A program made the position numbers and the translations under genes. This document shows, piece by piece, positions 35,616 to 43,857 of a DNA stretch of 64,000 nt. Position 1 is the first letter of the stretch. Every line of letters begins with the position of its first letter. The DNA is from Streptomyces sp. ISL-98 (lineage in GTDB: Bacteria > Actinomycetota > Actinomycetes > Streptomycetales > Streptomycetaceae), in NCBI RefSeq assembly GCF_018614055.1, contig NZ_JAGGPB010000045.1, positions 1 through 64,000 on the forward strand, in the 5' to 3' direction. The notes under the pieces are model-generated. The model searched no databases. It was not told the origin of the DNA and saw only the letters and a list, made by a program, of their open reading frames with translations.

Positions 35616-36860
35616 TCAGGATTCCAGCAGCCGCTGCCCCACGTACTCCCCGTCCAGCGCCCCGCCCGGAACCGCGAAAAGCCCGCTCGCCTCGTGCCGG
35701 ACAAAAGGCGACAATGCGTCCCCCCTGTCGAGCTTGCGCTGCACCGGCACGAAGCCGCGCAGCGGGTCCGCCTGCCAGCAGATGAAGAGAAGCCCGGCGT
35801 CAGGCGTCCCGTCGGCGGAGATCCCGTCGTGGTACGAGAACGGCCGCCGCAGCATCGCCGCGCCGCCGTTCTGCTCGGGCGCGGAGATACGGGCGTGGGC
35901 GTTGGAAGGGACGACCAGCTTGCCGTCCGGGCCGGTCTTGTTCAGATCCAGCTCGGTCGTCTCGCTGCCGCCCGTCAGCGGAGCCCCGTCGGACTTCTTC
36001 CGCCCGATGACCTTCTCCTGCTCGCCGCGCGCCAGCTTCTCCCAGTCGTCGAGGAGCATCCGGATGCGGCGTACGACGGCGTACGAGCCGCCCGTCATCC
36101 ACTCGGGATCGCCACTCGCGGGCACGAAGATCCGCCGGTCGAAGTCGGCATCGGACGGCTTCGGATTGCCCGTGCCGTCGATCTGCCCCATCAGATTGCG
36201 GGCGGTCATCGGCTGCGCGGTCGTGCCCGGCGAACGGTTGAAGCCGTTCATCTGCCAGCGCACCTTGGCCGCGTCCCCCGCCTCCTTCTGGATGGCGCGC
36301 AGCGCGTGAAAAGCGACCAACGAGTCGTCGGCGCCGATCTGTACCCACAGGTCGCCGTTGCTGCGCCGCGGGTCCAGCTGGTCGGAGGAGAAGTCGGGCA
36401 GCGGGTCGAGGGCCGACGGCCGCCGGGCGGCCAGGCCCGTACGGTCGAAGAAGGTCCTGCCGAAGCCAAAGGTGACGGTCAGCGAGGACGGCCCCGCATC
36501 CAGCGCCACCCCGGTGTCGCCGTCCCCGAACGGCTCGCCCGCCATCAGCGTGCGCGCCGCCGCCGACCAGCGCCGCAGCAGCGCCGCGGCCTCCTTGCGC
36601 CCCGCGCCCGCCGCCAGGTCGAACGCGATGAGATGCCCTCGGGACTGGAGGGGCGTGGTGATACCGGCCTGGTGCTCGCCGTGGAAGGGGGCGGACGTCG
36701 AGCCGACGGACGTCAGCGCCTTCCCGTCCGCCGCACTGCCGGAATCCGAGGCAGCGGCGTACACAGCGGCCCCGCCCCTAGCGCCCAGCGCGAGCCCCGC
36801 GGCGCCGGCCGCGCCCGCGGTGCCGAGCAGCCGCCGCCTGGAAATGTCGATGTCGCTCAC
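35616..36860 (-). CDS. dtpA: Tat-exported DyP-type heme peroxidase (DtpA-like)
   Basis: 414 residues with a twin-arginine-type signal (SRRRLLGTAG, then a hydrophobic Ala/Gly-rich run to about 35). The DyP hallmark GQIDGTGNP (GxxDG, about residue 225) supplies the distal Asp, and a late RRPFSYHDG segment is typical of the EfeB/DtpA group. GTG 36860 lies 6 bp after the CopCD stop in the copper operon. In S. lividans the orthologue DtpA cooperates with secreted copper chaperones during radical copper oxidase maturation; transfer of that role here is by context. Confidence 0.9.
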   Translation of the reverse strand: MSDIDISRRRLLGTAGAAGAAGLALGARGGAAVYAAASDSGSAADGKALTSVGSTSAPFHGEHQAGITTPLQSRGHLIAFDLAAGAGRKEAAALLRRWSAAARTLMAGEPFGDGDTGVALDAGPSSLTVTFGFGRTFFDRTGLAARRPSALDPLPDFSSDQLDPRRSNGDLWVQIGADDSLVAFHALRAIQKEAGDAAKVRWQMNGFNRSPGTTAQPMTARNLMGQIDGTGNPKPSDADFDRRIFVPASGDPEWMTGGSYAVVRRIRMLLDDWEKLARGEQEKVIGRKKSDGAPLTGGSETTELDLNKTGPDGKLVVPSNAHARISAPEQNGGAAMLRRPFSYHDGISADGTPDAGLLFICWQADPLRGFVPVQRKLDRGDALSPFVRHEASGLFAVPGGALDGEYVGQRLLES

Positions 36861-36865
36861 GCCGG

Positions 36866-38782
36866 TCAGCCGATCTTCACGTTCTTCTTGACGGTCACTT
36901 GGTCGATGTCGGAGGTACGGACGGTCAGTTCGAGCTCCCACGTACCGGGCATCGGGATCTGCACACCGTTCGCGCTCCAGTGTCCGCTCGCGACGCGGTC
37001 CGGGATGGCGGGCAGCGGCCCGATCTCCTTCTCGTTGTGGGTGAACGCGACCTTCACCTCGGGGGCGTCCATCACCCGCCCGTTGGGCCGCTCCAGCCAC
37101 ACATGCAGTCCGTTGCTGCCCGAACGCGCCGGGTCGAGTTCGACCCTGGCTGTGCCCTTGCCATCCTCGCCGCCCGTATCGAAGGGGATACGGATGTCGA
37201 TCGGGCGGTCGGGGACGGCGGTGGAAGTCTCCGCCCTCGCCACTTCCTTCTCCTCGGTACGCCCCGGCTCGGTGCTGGTCAGTACGGTCGTCACGGCCAG
37301 CAGCACCACCGCGACCCCGGCCTCCGCCAGTACGGAACGCCGCAGCCCGAGCCGCTCGGGATCGGCGTCCCGTACGCGCTTCACGCGCGCGGTGGCCACA
37401 GCGGCCTTCTGCCGGGCGAGTTGAGCGGCCCGGGCGGGTTCCTCGGGGACGGTAACGGCCTCAGCCGCCTCACCCTCACTCTCGTCCTCAACCTCCGCCC
37501 GCTGCTCGATGAGTGCGGCCGCTTCTGCCTCCGGCGCCACGGTCTCGGCCAGCCGCCCCGTCCAGCGCCGCGAGAGCCAGGCGATGCCGACGAGCACGGC
37601 GACCAGCCCGACCTTGACGAGCAGCAGCTGCCCGTACGCCGTCCCGGTCAGCGCCGACCAGGAACCGACCTGCCGCCACGACTGGTAGAGGCCGGTCGCG
37701 GCCAGCACGACGACGCTCGCGAAGGCGACGCGGGAGAAGTTCCGTACAGCCGTACGTTCGATGCCCGGAGTCCGGTAGAGCGCGACCAGCAGCGCCGCGA
37801 GCCCGCCCAGCCAGGCTGCGACCGCCAGCAGATGCAGCACGTCCACGGGCATCGCGATGCCCGGCTGGAGCCCCGTCGACGCGTGCTCGGAGAGCGCCCA
37901 GGTCGCCGCGACACCGGCCGCCAGGACCCCGCCGCCCAGGGCGAGTCCGAACGTGAGGTCCTTCTTCTCCTTGGGGTCCTCGCGCTTGGCGTACGCCCCG
38001 AACAGCACGGCGACGAACAGCGCGCCCGCGCCGAGCAGCAGCAGCCGCGAGACGAGCGAAGCCCCGGTCTTGGTGTCCAGTACAGCCTTGAGCCCACTCA
38101 GGTCGAAGGCGTCGGCGAGCTTGCCCGAGCCCGTGTAGGGGGCGCGCAGCAGCAGCATCACCAGGGTGGACGCGGTGAGCGTGATCCACCCCTGGACGAC
38201 GAGGCGTTGCAGCGGCCGCTCGCCCGCGCCGCGCTGCCAACAGGCCAGCACGAAGGCGGCGCCGCCGACGAGCAGGATGAAGCCGGCGTACGACGTGTAG
38301 CGCGCGATGCCGTAGAGCGTGCCCACGAGGCCGCCGCCCGCAGCCTGTTCGGGTACCTCGACGGTGGTCTTGGAGGGGGCGCCGATGGAGAAGGTGAAAG
38401 CGCCGGAGATGGGGTGGCTGTCGGCGGAGACGGCCTGCCAGGCCACGGTGTACGTGCCGTCGGGCAGCCCGGAGTGCAGTTGGACGCCGTACTTGACGAC
38501 GTTTCCGCTGCACATGTTGCGCAGCTCACCGGTGTCGGCGCGCTTGCCGCTGGGTTCGAGTACGCGGATCGAGTCGTCGCCCAGGGCGATCTGCTCCGAG
38601 AAGGTGAGGGTGATGTTCTTGGGCGCCGTGGCGACGACCGCCCCGTCCTTCGGGTTGCTCCCGGTCAGCGCGGCGTGCGCCGATGCGGGGGCGGCTCCTG
38701 CGAGCAGGGTGCCGAGGAGTGCCGTAGTGATGAGCAGCAGCCGGATCACTGCGGCTCCGAAGCGCGGGGCGGTTGCCGGCAT
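36866..38782 (-). CDS. CopC-CopD fusion copper resistance/uptake protein
   Basis: 638 residues. A signal peptide is followed by a CopC-type beta domain starting at mature HAALTGSNP, whose N-terminal His is a copper ligand, with SADSHPISGAF as a second site. Eight helices of CopD follow (about 150-430). A cytoplasmic Glu/Ala-rich segment, one more helix near 500 and a C-terminal YtkA-like extracellular domain complete it. It probably moves copper across the membrane for the downstream peroxidase and oxidases. It is 14 bp from the PCuAC gene. Confidence 0.88.
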   Translation of the reverse strand: MPATAPRFGAAVIRLLLITTALLGTLLAGAAPASAHAALTGSNPKDGAVVATAPKNITLTFSEQIALGDDSIRVLEPSGKRADTGELRNMCSGNVVKYGVQLHSGLPDGTYTVAWQAVSADSHPISGAFTFSIGAPSKTTVEVPEQAAGGGLVGTLYGIARYTSYAGFILLVGGAAFVLACWQRGAGERPLQRLVVQGWITLTASTLVMLLLRAPYTGSGKLADAFDLSGLKAVLDTKTGASLVSRLLLLGAGALFVAVLFGAYAKREDPKEKKDLTFGLALGGGVLAAGVAATWALSEHASTGLQPGIAMPVDVLHLLAVAAWLGGLAALLVALYRTPGIERTAVRNFSRVAFASVVVLAATGLYQSWRQVGSWSALTGTAYGQLLLVKVGLVAVLVGIAWLSRRWTGRLAETVAPEAEAAALIEQRAEVEDESEGEAAEAVTVPEEPARAAQLARQKAAVATARVKRVRDADPERLGLRRSVLAEAGVAVVLLAVTTVLTSTEPGRTEEKEVARAETSTAVPDRPIDIRIPFDTGGEDGKGTARVELDPARSGSNGLHVWLERPNGRVMDAPEVKVAFTHNEKEIGPLPAIPDRVASGHWSANGVQIPMPGTWELELTVRTSDIDQVTVKKNVKIG

Positions 38783-38796
38783 GGTGTGTCAGTCCC

Positions 38797-39273
38797 TCAC
38801 TGCTTCTTCGGGTTGTGGGTGGTCTCCTCGACCGGAAGTTCGGTCTTGATCACGCCGGCCTTCTCGAAGTGCAGCTCCACGGCCACCTTCTCGCCCACCT
38901 GGGGCTTCTTCTTCAGCTTCAGGAACATGATGTGGCTCCCGCCGCGCTCAAGGTTCAGCTGACCGTCCGCGGGGATGTCGAAGGACTTCACCTCCCGCAT
39001 CTTCTGGTTCTTGGTCTCGTGGATCTGGACCTCGCCCGAGATGTTGCTGGTGACGGAGGTGAGCTTGTCCGCGACATCGCTGTCGTTCTTGACGGTCAGG
39101 AAGCCGGCGGCCATGTCGTCCATGACGGGCTCGGGCATGAAGGCCCCGCTGACCTTCAGCTCGGGCTTGGCGTTCTTGACGTCGGCGTCGCCCGAGCCGT
39201 CGGTGGAACAGCCCGCCAGAACAAGGCCCGTGGTCAGGGCTACGGCGGTGACGAGGGTGGTGCGGCGGTTCAC
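38797..39273 (-). CDS. PCuAC copper chaperone (ECuC-like)
   Basis: 158 residues. It is a lipoprotein by its LVLAGCSTDG lipobox. The copper motif H-x(n)-M-x(n)-H-x-M is present: HETKNQKM and later SHIMF. PCuAC proteins hold Cu(I) outside the membrane and hand it to Sco or to CuA sites. GTG 39273 overlaps the Sco stop (GTGA). It corresponds to ECuC of S. lividans. Confidence 0.9.
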   Translation of the reverse strand: MNRRTTLVTAVALTTGLVLAGCSTDGSGDADVKNAKPELKVSGAFMPEPVMDDMAAGFLTVKNDSDVADKLTSVTSNISGEVQIHETKNQKMREVKSFDIPADGQLNLERGGSHIMFLKLKKKPQVGEKVAVELHFEKAGVIKTELPVEETTHNPKKQ

Positions 39274-39926
39274 GGGTTCTCCCCCTTGAGGAGCTTCGGA
39301 AGGTCATTGGCGTAGTCGTCGGCGGTGGCGTCCTCGCCGTACAGCACGTATCCGGCATCGGTCTTCGGCGAGAACGCGATGACCTGTGCACCGTGCATGG
39401 AGACGACCGAGCCGTCCTTTTCCTTCTTGGGCGGGTCGATGCCGATACCCATCTGGCGGGCCCCGGCCTGAATGGTCGGGAAGTCGCCGGAGAGCCCGGT
39501 GAACGCGGGGTCGCCCGCGCCCTTGAGCCACTTGCCGAGTGCCTTCGGGGTGTCCCGTTCGGGGTCCGTCGTGATGAAGACGACCTGGAGCTTCTCCCGG
39601 TCCGCAGGGGAGAGCTTCTTGTACGCGATGGCGATGTTGCTCATCGTCAGCGGGCATACGTCGGGGCAGTTGGTGTAGCCGTAGTAGACGAGCGTCGGCT
39701 TGCCTTCTGTCTGCTCACGCAGGTCGTACTTCTTGCCGTGCGTGTCCGTGAGGACGAGATTCGGCTTCTTGAAAGGCCGGTCCAGTACGGTCGCGGCCTT
39801 CGTCGCGGCATCGGCGGAGACGCCGCTGAGCGGCTTGGAGCTGTCGGCCTTGCCGCCGCCGCACGCGGACAGGGTGAGCGCGGCCGAGGCTACGAGCGCC
39901 ACGGCCAGCGCGTTCTTCTTGCGCAT
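39270..39926 (-). CDS. Sco1/SenC copper metallochaperone
   Basis: 218 residues. It is a lipoprotein (LSACGGG) with a thioredoxin-like fold. The copper-binding CxxxCP motif appears in YTNCPDVCPLT, and the conserved distal His lies in SMHGAQV. It delivers copper to cytochrome c oxidase and, in Streptomyces, takes part in development through extracellular copper handling. It starts at ATG 39926, 30 bp after the YcnI-like gene. Confidence 0.93.
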   Translation of the reverse strand: MRKKNALAVALVASAALTLSACGGGKADSSKPLSGVSADAATKAATVLDRPFKKPNLVLTDTHGKKYDLREQTEGKPTLVYYGYTNCPDVCPLTMSNIAIAYKKLSPADREKLQVVFITTDPERDTPKALGKWLKGAGDPAFTGLSGDFPTIQAGARQMGIGIDPPKKEKDGSVVSMHGAQVIAFSPKTDAGYVLYGEDATADDYANDLPKLLKGENP

Positions 39927-39955
39927 AGGAATAGGTCCCGGTGTTTCGGTGAGTG

Positions 39956-40702
39956 TCAGGAGGTGCGGCGGCGGCCGGCGAGAACGCCGAAGGCCACGCC
40001 CGCGACACCGACGGCGATGCCGACGACGGCGAGGACGCGGGCGGTCGAGTCGCTGTTGCTGGTGCTGTCGGCGGCGGTTTCGCTCTTCTTGCCGTCGTCG
40101 TGGGCCTTGGCGTCATGGGCGGACGCCTCGTCGTTCTTGGCGCTGCCGGAGCCGTGGTGGTCGTCACCGGTGGGCTCGGTCAGCTTGAGGACGGGGGCCG
40201 GGGACTGCGGCTCCTCCTGGCCCTCCTTGGGCTCCTCGATCCAGCGGACAACTTCCTTGTTGTCGTACGTCTGGACGGCCTTGAAGACCAACTGGTCGGC
40301 GTCTTCCGGCAACTGCCCGAGCGAGAGCGGGAACTGCTGGAACTCGCCGGGCCCGATCTTGCCGCCGGTCCAGGTGACCTTGGAGACAGCCTCGGTGATC
40401 TCCTTGCCGTGCACCTTGAGCGGCTTGTCGAGCTCGGTCTTGGTGACCTTGACGGTCCATCCGGGCACGGGCTGCGGCATCACGGAGGACAGCGGGTGGT
40501 CGGTGGGGAAGGAGACTTCGAGCTTGGTGGTCGAGGCGTTGTCCCGCTCGTTGGGCACCTTGACGTTGACGGTGGCGTAGCCGCCCTTCTCGGCGGGGCC
40601 GACGGGCTGAACGCCGACGTGCGCGAGGGCCGGGCCCGCGATCAGCAGGACGGTGGAAGCGGCAACGGCGCCGGCGACGGCGGAGATACGCGTGACATTC
40701 AT
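39956..40702 (-). CDS. YcnI-like (DUF1775) copper-binding protein
   Basis: 248 residues. A signal peptide ends at ALAHVGVQP, which leaves an N-terminal His typical of the DUF1775 copper site. The domain runs to about 175 with VPGWTVKVTK and FQQFPLSLGQLP. A His/Asp/Ser-rich linker and a C-terminal helix with GRRRTS form a cell-wall or membrane anchor. ATG 40702 is chosen because it begins the signal peptide. It is the first gene of the copper operon, ending with dtpA. Confidence 0.9.
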   Translation of the reverse strand: MNVTRISAVAGAVAASTVLLIAGPALAHVGVQPVGPAEKGGYATVNVKVPNERDNASTTKLEVSFPTDHPLSSVMPQPVPGWTVKVTKTELDKPLKVHGKEITEAVSKVTWTGGKIGPGEFQQFPLSLGQLPEDADQLVFKAVQTYDNKEVVRWIEEPKEGQEEPQSPAPVLKLTEPTGDDHHGSGSAKNDEASAHDAKAHDDGKKSETAADSTSNSDSTARVLAVVGIAVGVAGVAFGVLAGRRRTS

Positions 40703-40808
40703 GGCTGGAAACACTCCACGGAGCAGAGGTGAATGATGTTCCGGCGCGCGGGTACGCACCGGCATCGCGACGCCGCTCCCGTGGTGCTACGTCGAGGAGT
40801 GCGCCGCG

Positions 40809-41633
40809 TCAGGCTGCGAGAACGAGCGCCGCCGAGGGCGGACCGCGCCTGATCACCGTGTGCTGGAGGGCTTCCCCGGGCGGCCGCAGCGGCGCGAGGA
40901 ACGGGGTGCGCAGGGCGCGCCGGCGCTGCGCGGGCGCACCGGGCAGCCCGGCGCGCAGCGAACGTACAAGTGCGAGCGCGGCGCGCAACGACCGTACGAG
41001 TGCGCCCTCCGCGACTCCATGCGCCGACAGCAGAACCAGCCGGGTCAGCGCCGCCTCCCCGCGCCGCAGCAGCCAGCCTGCCGCGACGGCGGCCAGCATG
41101 TGCCCGAGCAGCATGGGGAGGGTGGGGAACAGCCCGGCATTCGCCACGGCCTCGGACTGCTGCGCCGCATTGGCCGTGTGGGATGCGTGAGCCGCATGCG
41201 TGAGGTGCTGTTGGGCCGCCTGCACGGATGCCGGGTCGATGCCCGCTTCGGTGACGATCCGCCGGGCCTCTGCGGTGCTGAGCGGCAGGGCCCCGGCGCC
41301 GCACAGCAGCTTCGCCGCCAGCATGCGCAGCGAGGTGTCGGTGGCGGCCGACTGCAGGGCGGGGTTGTGCTGGCCGAGCCCGAAGAGGACGTGCAGGGCG
41401 AGTTGTCCGCAGGTCAGCGCGGTGGCGATGGCGGGCAGCGAGCGCGCGCGCCCGGCCAGCGGGGCTACCACGGCGAAGACAGCGGCGCAGCCGAGCGCGA
41501 TCGTCCACCACGGGACGGTGGCGCAGGATGCCATGACGTGTCCGGTCGCGGACAGCGCGACGCAGACCGCGGTGAACACCGCGGTCCTCAGCAGCCGCGG
41601 ACCGGCTCCGGCGCGTACGACCGATGTAGACAT
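40809..41633 (-). CDS. multipass membrane protein next to the copper operon
   Basis: 274 residues. Hydrophobic segments lie at about 15-35, 42-60, 65-85 and 170-190, and a His-rich stretch QQHLTHAAHASHTANAA sits between them. The C-terminal 80 residues are Arg/Leu-rich and low in complexity. It recurs beside the ycnI-type genes of Streptomyces and may help copper handling, but no motif proves it. It lies 106 bp upstream of the ycnI-like gene on the same strand. Confidence 0.65.
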   Translation of the reverse strand: MSTSVVRAGAGPRLLRTAVFTAVCVALSATGHVMASCATVPWWTIALGCAAVFAVVAPLAGRARSLPAIATALTCGQLALHVLFGLGQHNPALQSAATDTSLRMLAAKLLCGAGALPLSTAEARRIVTEAGIDPASVQAAQQHLTHAAHASHTANAAQQSEAVANAGLFPTLPMLLGHMLAAVAAGWLLRRGEAALTRLVLLSAHGVAEGALVRSLRAALALVRSLRAGLPGAPAQRRRALRTPFLAPLRPPGEALQHTVIRRGPPSAALVLAA

Positions 41634-41813
41634 GGCGCCGACATCATCGCATTGCGTCCACCTGCCTCATACGGCAGGTCCGCGCGCACATACACCGCCG
41701 GCCGTGGTGCGCGCATCGGCCGAATGAGCGCAATCACATCGATCGCACGCTTATGACGGACTGCTTGTGGCAATACGTAACCGTATGTCGAGCCGCAGCC
41801 AGGAGGCTGGAGC

Positions 41814-42272
41814 ATGAGCATCTGGTGGTCACTCCACTTGCGGCGCGAAGCCGCGAGCGTTCCGCTCGCCCGCCGCCTTCTGCTCGGCACCATGGAGACA
41901 GCAGGGGTCGATCCGGACATTTCCTACGATCTCTCGGTCGCGCTCAGCGAAGCCTGTGCGAATGCGGTCGAGCACGGCGGGGACGAACGGTCCGGAACAC
42001 CCTCTGCGGAATACCGCGTGACCGCTTATCTGGACGGCGAGAAATGCCGTATCGAGGTCACCGACTCCGGGCCGGGCTTTCCCCCCTCACGGCGAGGGCA
42101 CCATGCCGCACTGCGCCCCGCACCCAGCACGGCGGAAGACGGCAGAGGCCTCTGCCTGATCGAGCAGCTCGCGGACCATGTCCACTTCAGGAACCGGCCG
42201 GGACGCGGCGCGGTGGTCAGCTTCGACAAGATCCTGAAATGGCGCGAGGACGCGCTGCTCAAGGTGTCCTGA
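41814..42272 (+). CDS. RsbW-type ATP-binding regulatory protein
   Basis: 152 residues, a single GHKL ATPase domain. The N box is VALSEACANAVEHG, the G1 box DSGPGFPP and the G2 box GRGLCLIEQL. Such free-standing kinases act as anti-sigma factors or anti-anti-sigma kinases. AGGAGG lies before the ATG. The PP2C phosphatase at 43858 is a possible partner. Confidence 0.87.
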   Translation: MSIWWSLHLRREAASVPLARRLLLGTMETAGVDPDISYDLSVALSEACANAVEHGGDERSGTPSAEYRVTAYLDGEKCRIEVTDSGPGFPPSRRGHHAALRPAPSTAEDGRGLCLIEQLADHVHFRNRPGRGAVVSFDKILKWREDALLKVS

Positions 42273-42308
42273 GCGGCACGCCCTCGCGGCGACCGGCGAT
42301 CGGTCTCG

Positions 42309-43769
42309 TCAGCCCTGCTTGACCCGGGCCATCCACGCCTCGACCTCGTCGGAGCGGCGCGGCAGCCCTGCCGACAGGTTCTGGTTGCCGTCCTCGGTCA
42401 CGACGATGTCGTCCTCGATCCGGACGCCGATGCCGCGGTACTCCTCGGGCACGGTCAGGTCGTCGGCCTGGAAGTACAGCCCGGGCTCCACCGTCAGGCA
42501 CATGCCCGGCTCCAGGGTCCCGTCGACGTACGCCTCACGGCGCGCGGCGGCGCAGTCGTGGACGTCCATGCCGAGCATGTGGCCGGTGCCGTGCAGGGTC
42601 CAGCGGCGCTGGAGGCCGAGCTCCAGGACCTTCTCGACCGGGCCTTCGAGAAGACCCCATTCGACGAGCTTCTCGGCGAGAACGCGCTGCGACGCGTCGT
42701 GGAAGTCGTGGTACTTGGCGCCGGGCTTCACGGCCGCGATGCCGGCCTCCTGGGACTCGTACACCGCGTCGTAGATCTTGCGCTGCAGGTCGGTGAAGGT
42801 GCCGTTGATCGGCAGCGTGCGCGTGACGTCGGCGGTGTAGAGGGTGTGGGTCTCCACGCCGGCGTCGAGCAGCAGCAGGTCGCCGGAGCGTACGTCGCCG
42901 TCGTTGCGCACCCAGTGCAGGGTGGTCGCGTGCGGGCCGGCGGCGCAGATCGAGCCGTAGCCGATGTCGTTGCCCTCGACACGGGCGCGCAGGAAGAACG
43001 TGCCCTCGATGTAGCGCTCGCTCGTCGCCTCGGCCTTGTCGAGGACCTTCACGACGTCCTCGAAGCCGCGGACGGTCGAGTCGACGGCCTTCTGGAGCTC
43101 GCCGATCTCGAACTCGTCCTTCACCGCGCGGGCCTCGGAGAGGTAGACGCGCAGCTCCTCGTCGCGCTCGGCGGTGACCTTGTCGGTCAGCGCGGCCTCG
43201 ATGCCCGCGTCGTGCCCACGGACGTTACGGACCGGGCCTGTGGCCTCCGTCAGGGCGGCGCGCAGTTCGCGGACGTCCTTCGCCGGAATCCCCAGCAGCT
43301 GCTCGGCCTCGGCCAGGGAGTGGCGGCGGCCGACCCACAGCTCGCCCTGCCCGTCCAGCCAGAACTCGCCGTTCTCCCGGTTCGAGCGCGGCAGGAGGTA
43401 GATCGTCGCGACGTGGCCCCCGTCCTTCGGCTCCAGCACGAGGACGCCGTCCTGCGTCTGGTCACCGGTCAGGTACGCGTACTCGGTGGAGGCGCGGAAG
43501 GCGTACTCGGTGTCGTTGGAGCGAGTCTTGAGGTTCCCCGCGGGGATGACCAGGCGCTCGCCGGGGAAGCGCGCGGAGAGCGCGGCGCGGCGGGCGGCGG
43601 TGTGCGCAGCCTGGGCGATGGGCTCCAGACCGTGCAGCTCGGTGTCGGCCCAGCCGGACTTCATGTTCTCGGCGAGCTCGTCGGAAACGCCCGGGTACAG
43701 GCCGTTCTTCCGCTGCTTGATCGGCTCTTGCGCTTCGCCCGGGGTCTCCGGATTGAGCTCATCGGACAC
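42309..43769 (-). CDS. pepP: Xaa-Pro aminopeptidase
   Basis: 486 residues, full aminopeptidase P architecture: an N-terminal creatinase-type domain (about 60-210) and a pita-bread catalytic domain. Metal ligands are in LLLDAGVETHTLYTADVTRT (two Asp; quoted in part LLDAGVE, TADVTRT), HGTGHMLGMDVHD (His) and VEPGLYF plus a later IEDDIVV (Glu). It removes N-terminal residues before proline. GTG 43769 has AAGGAGAC upstream. Confidence 0.93.
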   Translation of the reverse strand: MSDELNPETPGEAQEPIKQRKNGLYPGVSDELAENMKSGWADTELHGLEPIAQAAHTAARRAALSARFPGERLVIPAGNLKTRSNDTEYAFRASTEYAYLTGDQTQDGVLVLEPKDGGHVATIYLLPRSNRENGEFWLDGQGELWVGRRHSLAEAEQLLGIPAKDVRELRAALTEATGPVRNVRGHDAGIEAALTDKVTAERDEELRVYLSEARAVKDEFEIGELQKAVDSTVRGFEDVVKVLDKAEATSERYIEGTFFLRARVEGNDIGYGSICAAGPHATTLHWVRNDGDVRSGDLLLLDAGVETHTLYTADVTRTLPINGTFTDLQRKIYDAVYESQEAGIAAVKPGAKYHDFHDASQRVLAEKLVEWGLLEGPVEKVLELGLQRRWTLHGTGHMLGMDVHDCAAARREAYVDGTLEPGMCLTVEPGLYFQADDLTVPEEYRGIGVRIEDDIVVTEDGNQNLSAGLPRRSDEVEAWMARVKQG

Positions 43770-43838
43770 GACTGTCTCCTTGATACGACACTGGACCGTC
43801 CTCCATCGTATGTGCGAGGAGAGGACGGCCCAGGGCCC

Positions 43839-43847
43839 TGTGGACAA
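43839..43847. promoter_or_regulatory. isolated DnaA box upstream of pepP
   Basis: TGTGGACAA is an exact reverse-oriented DnaA box in the 88-bp gap between pepP and the PP2C gene. It is one of several single boxes scattered from 22 to 44 kb. Confidence 0.5.
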
Positions 43848-43857
43848 CTGTGAGGTA

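Noticed and set aside
36899..38962. Plus-strand open frame opposite CopC-CopD
   Set aside because: Antisense artefact; Gly/Arg/Gln-rich with no motif.
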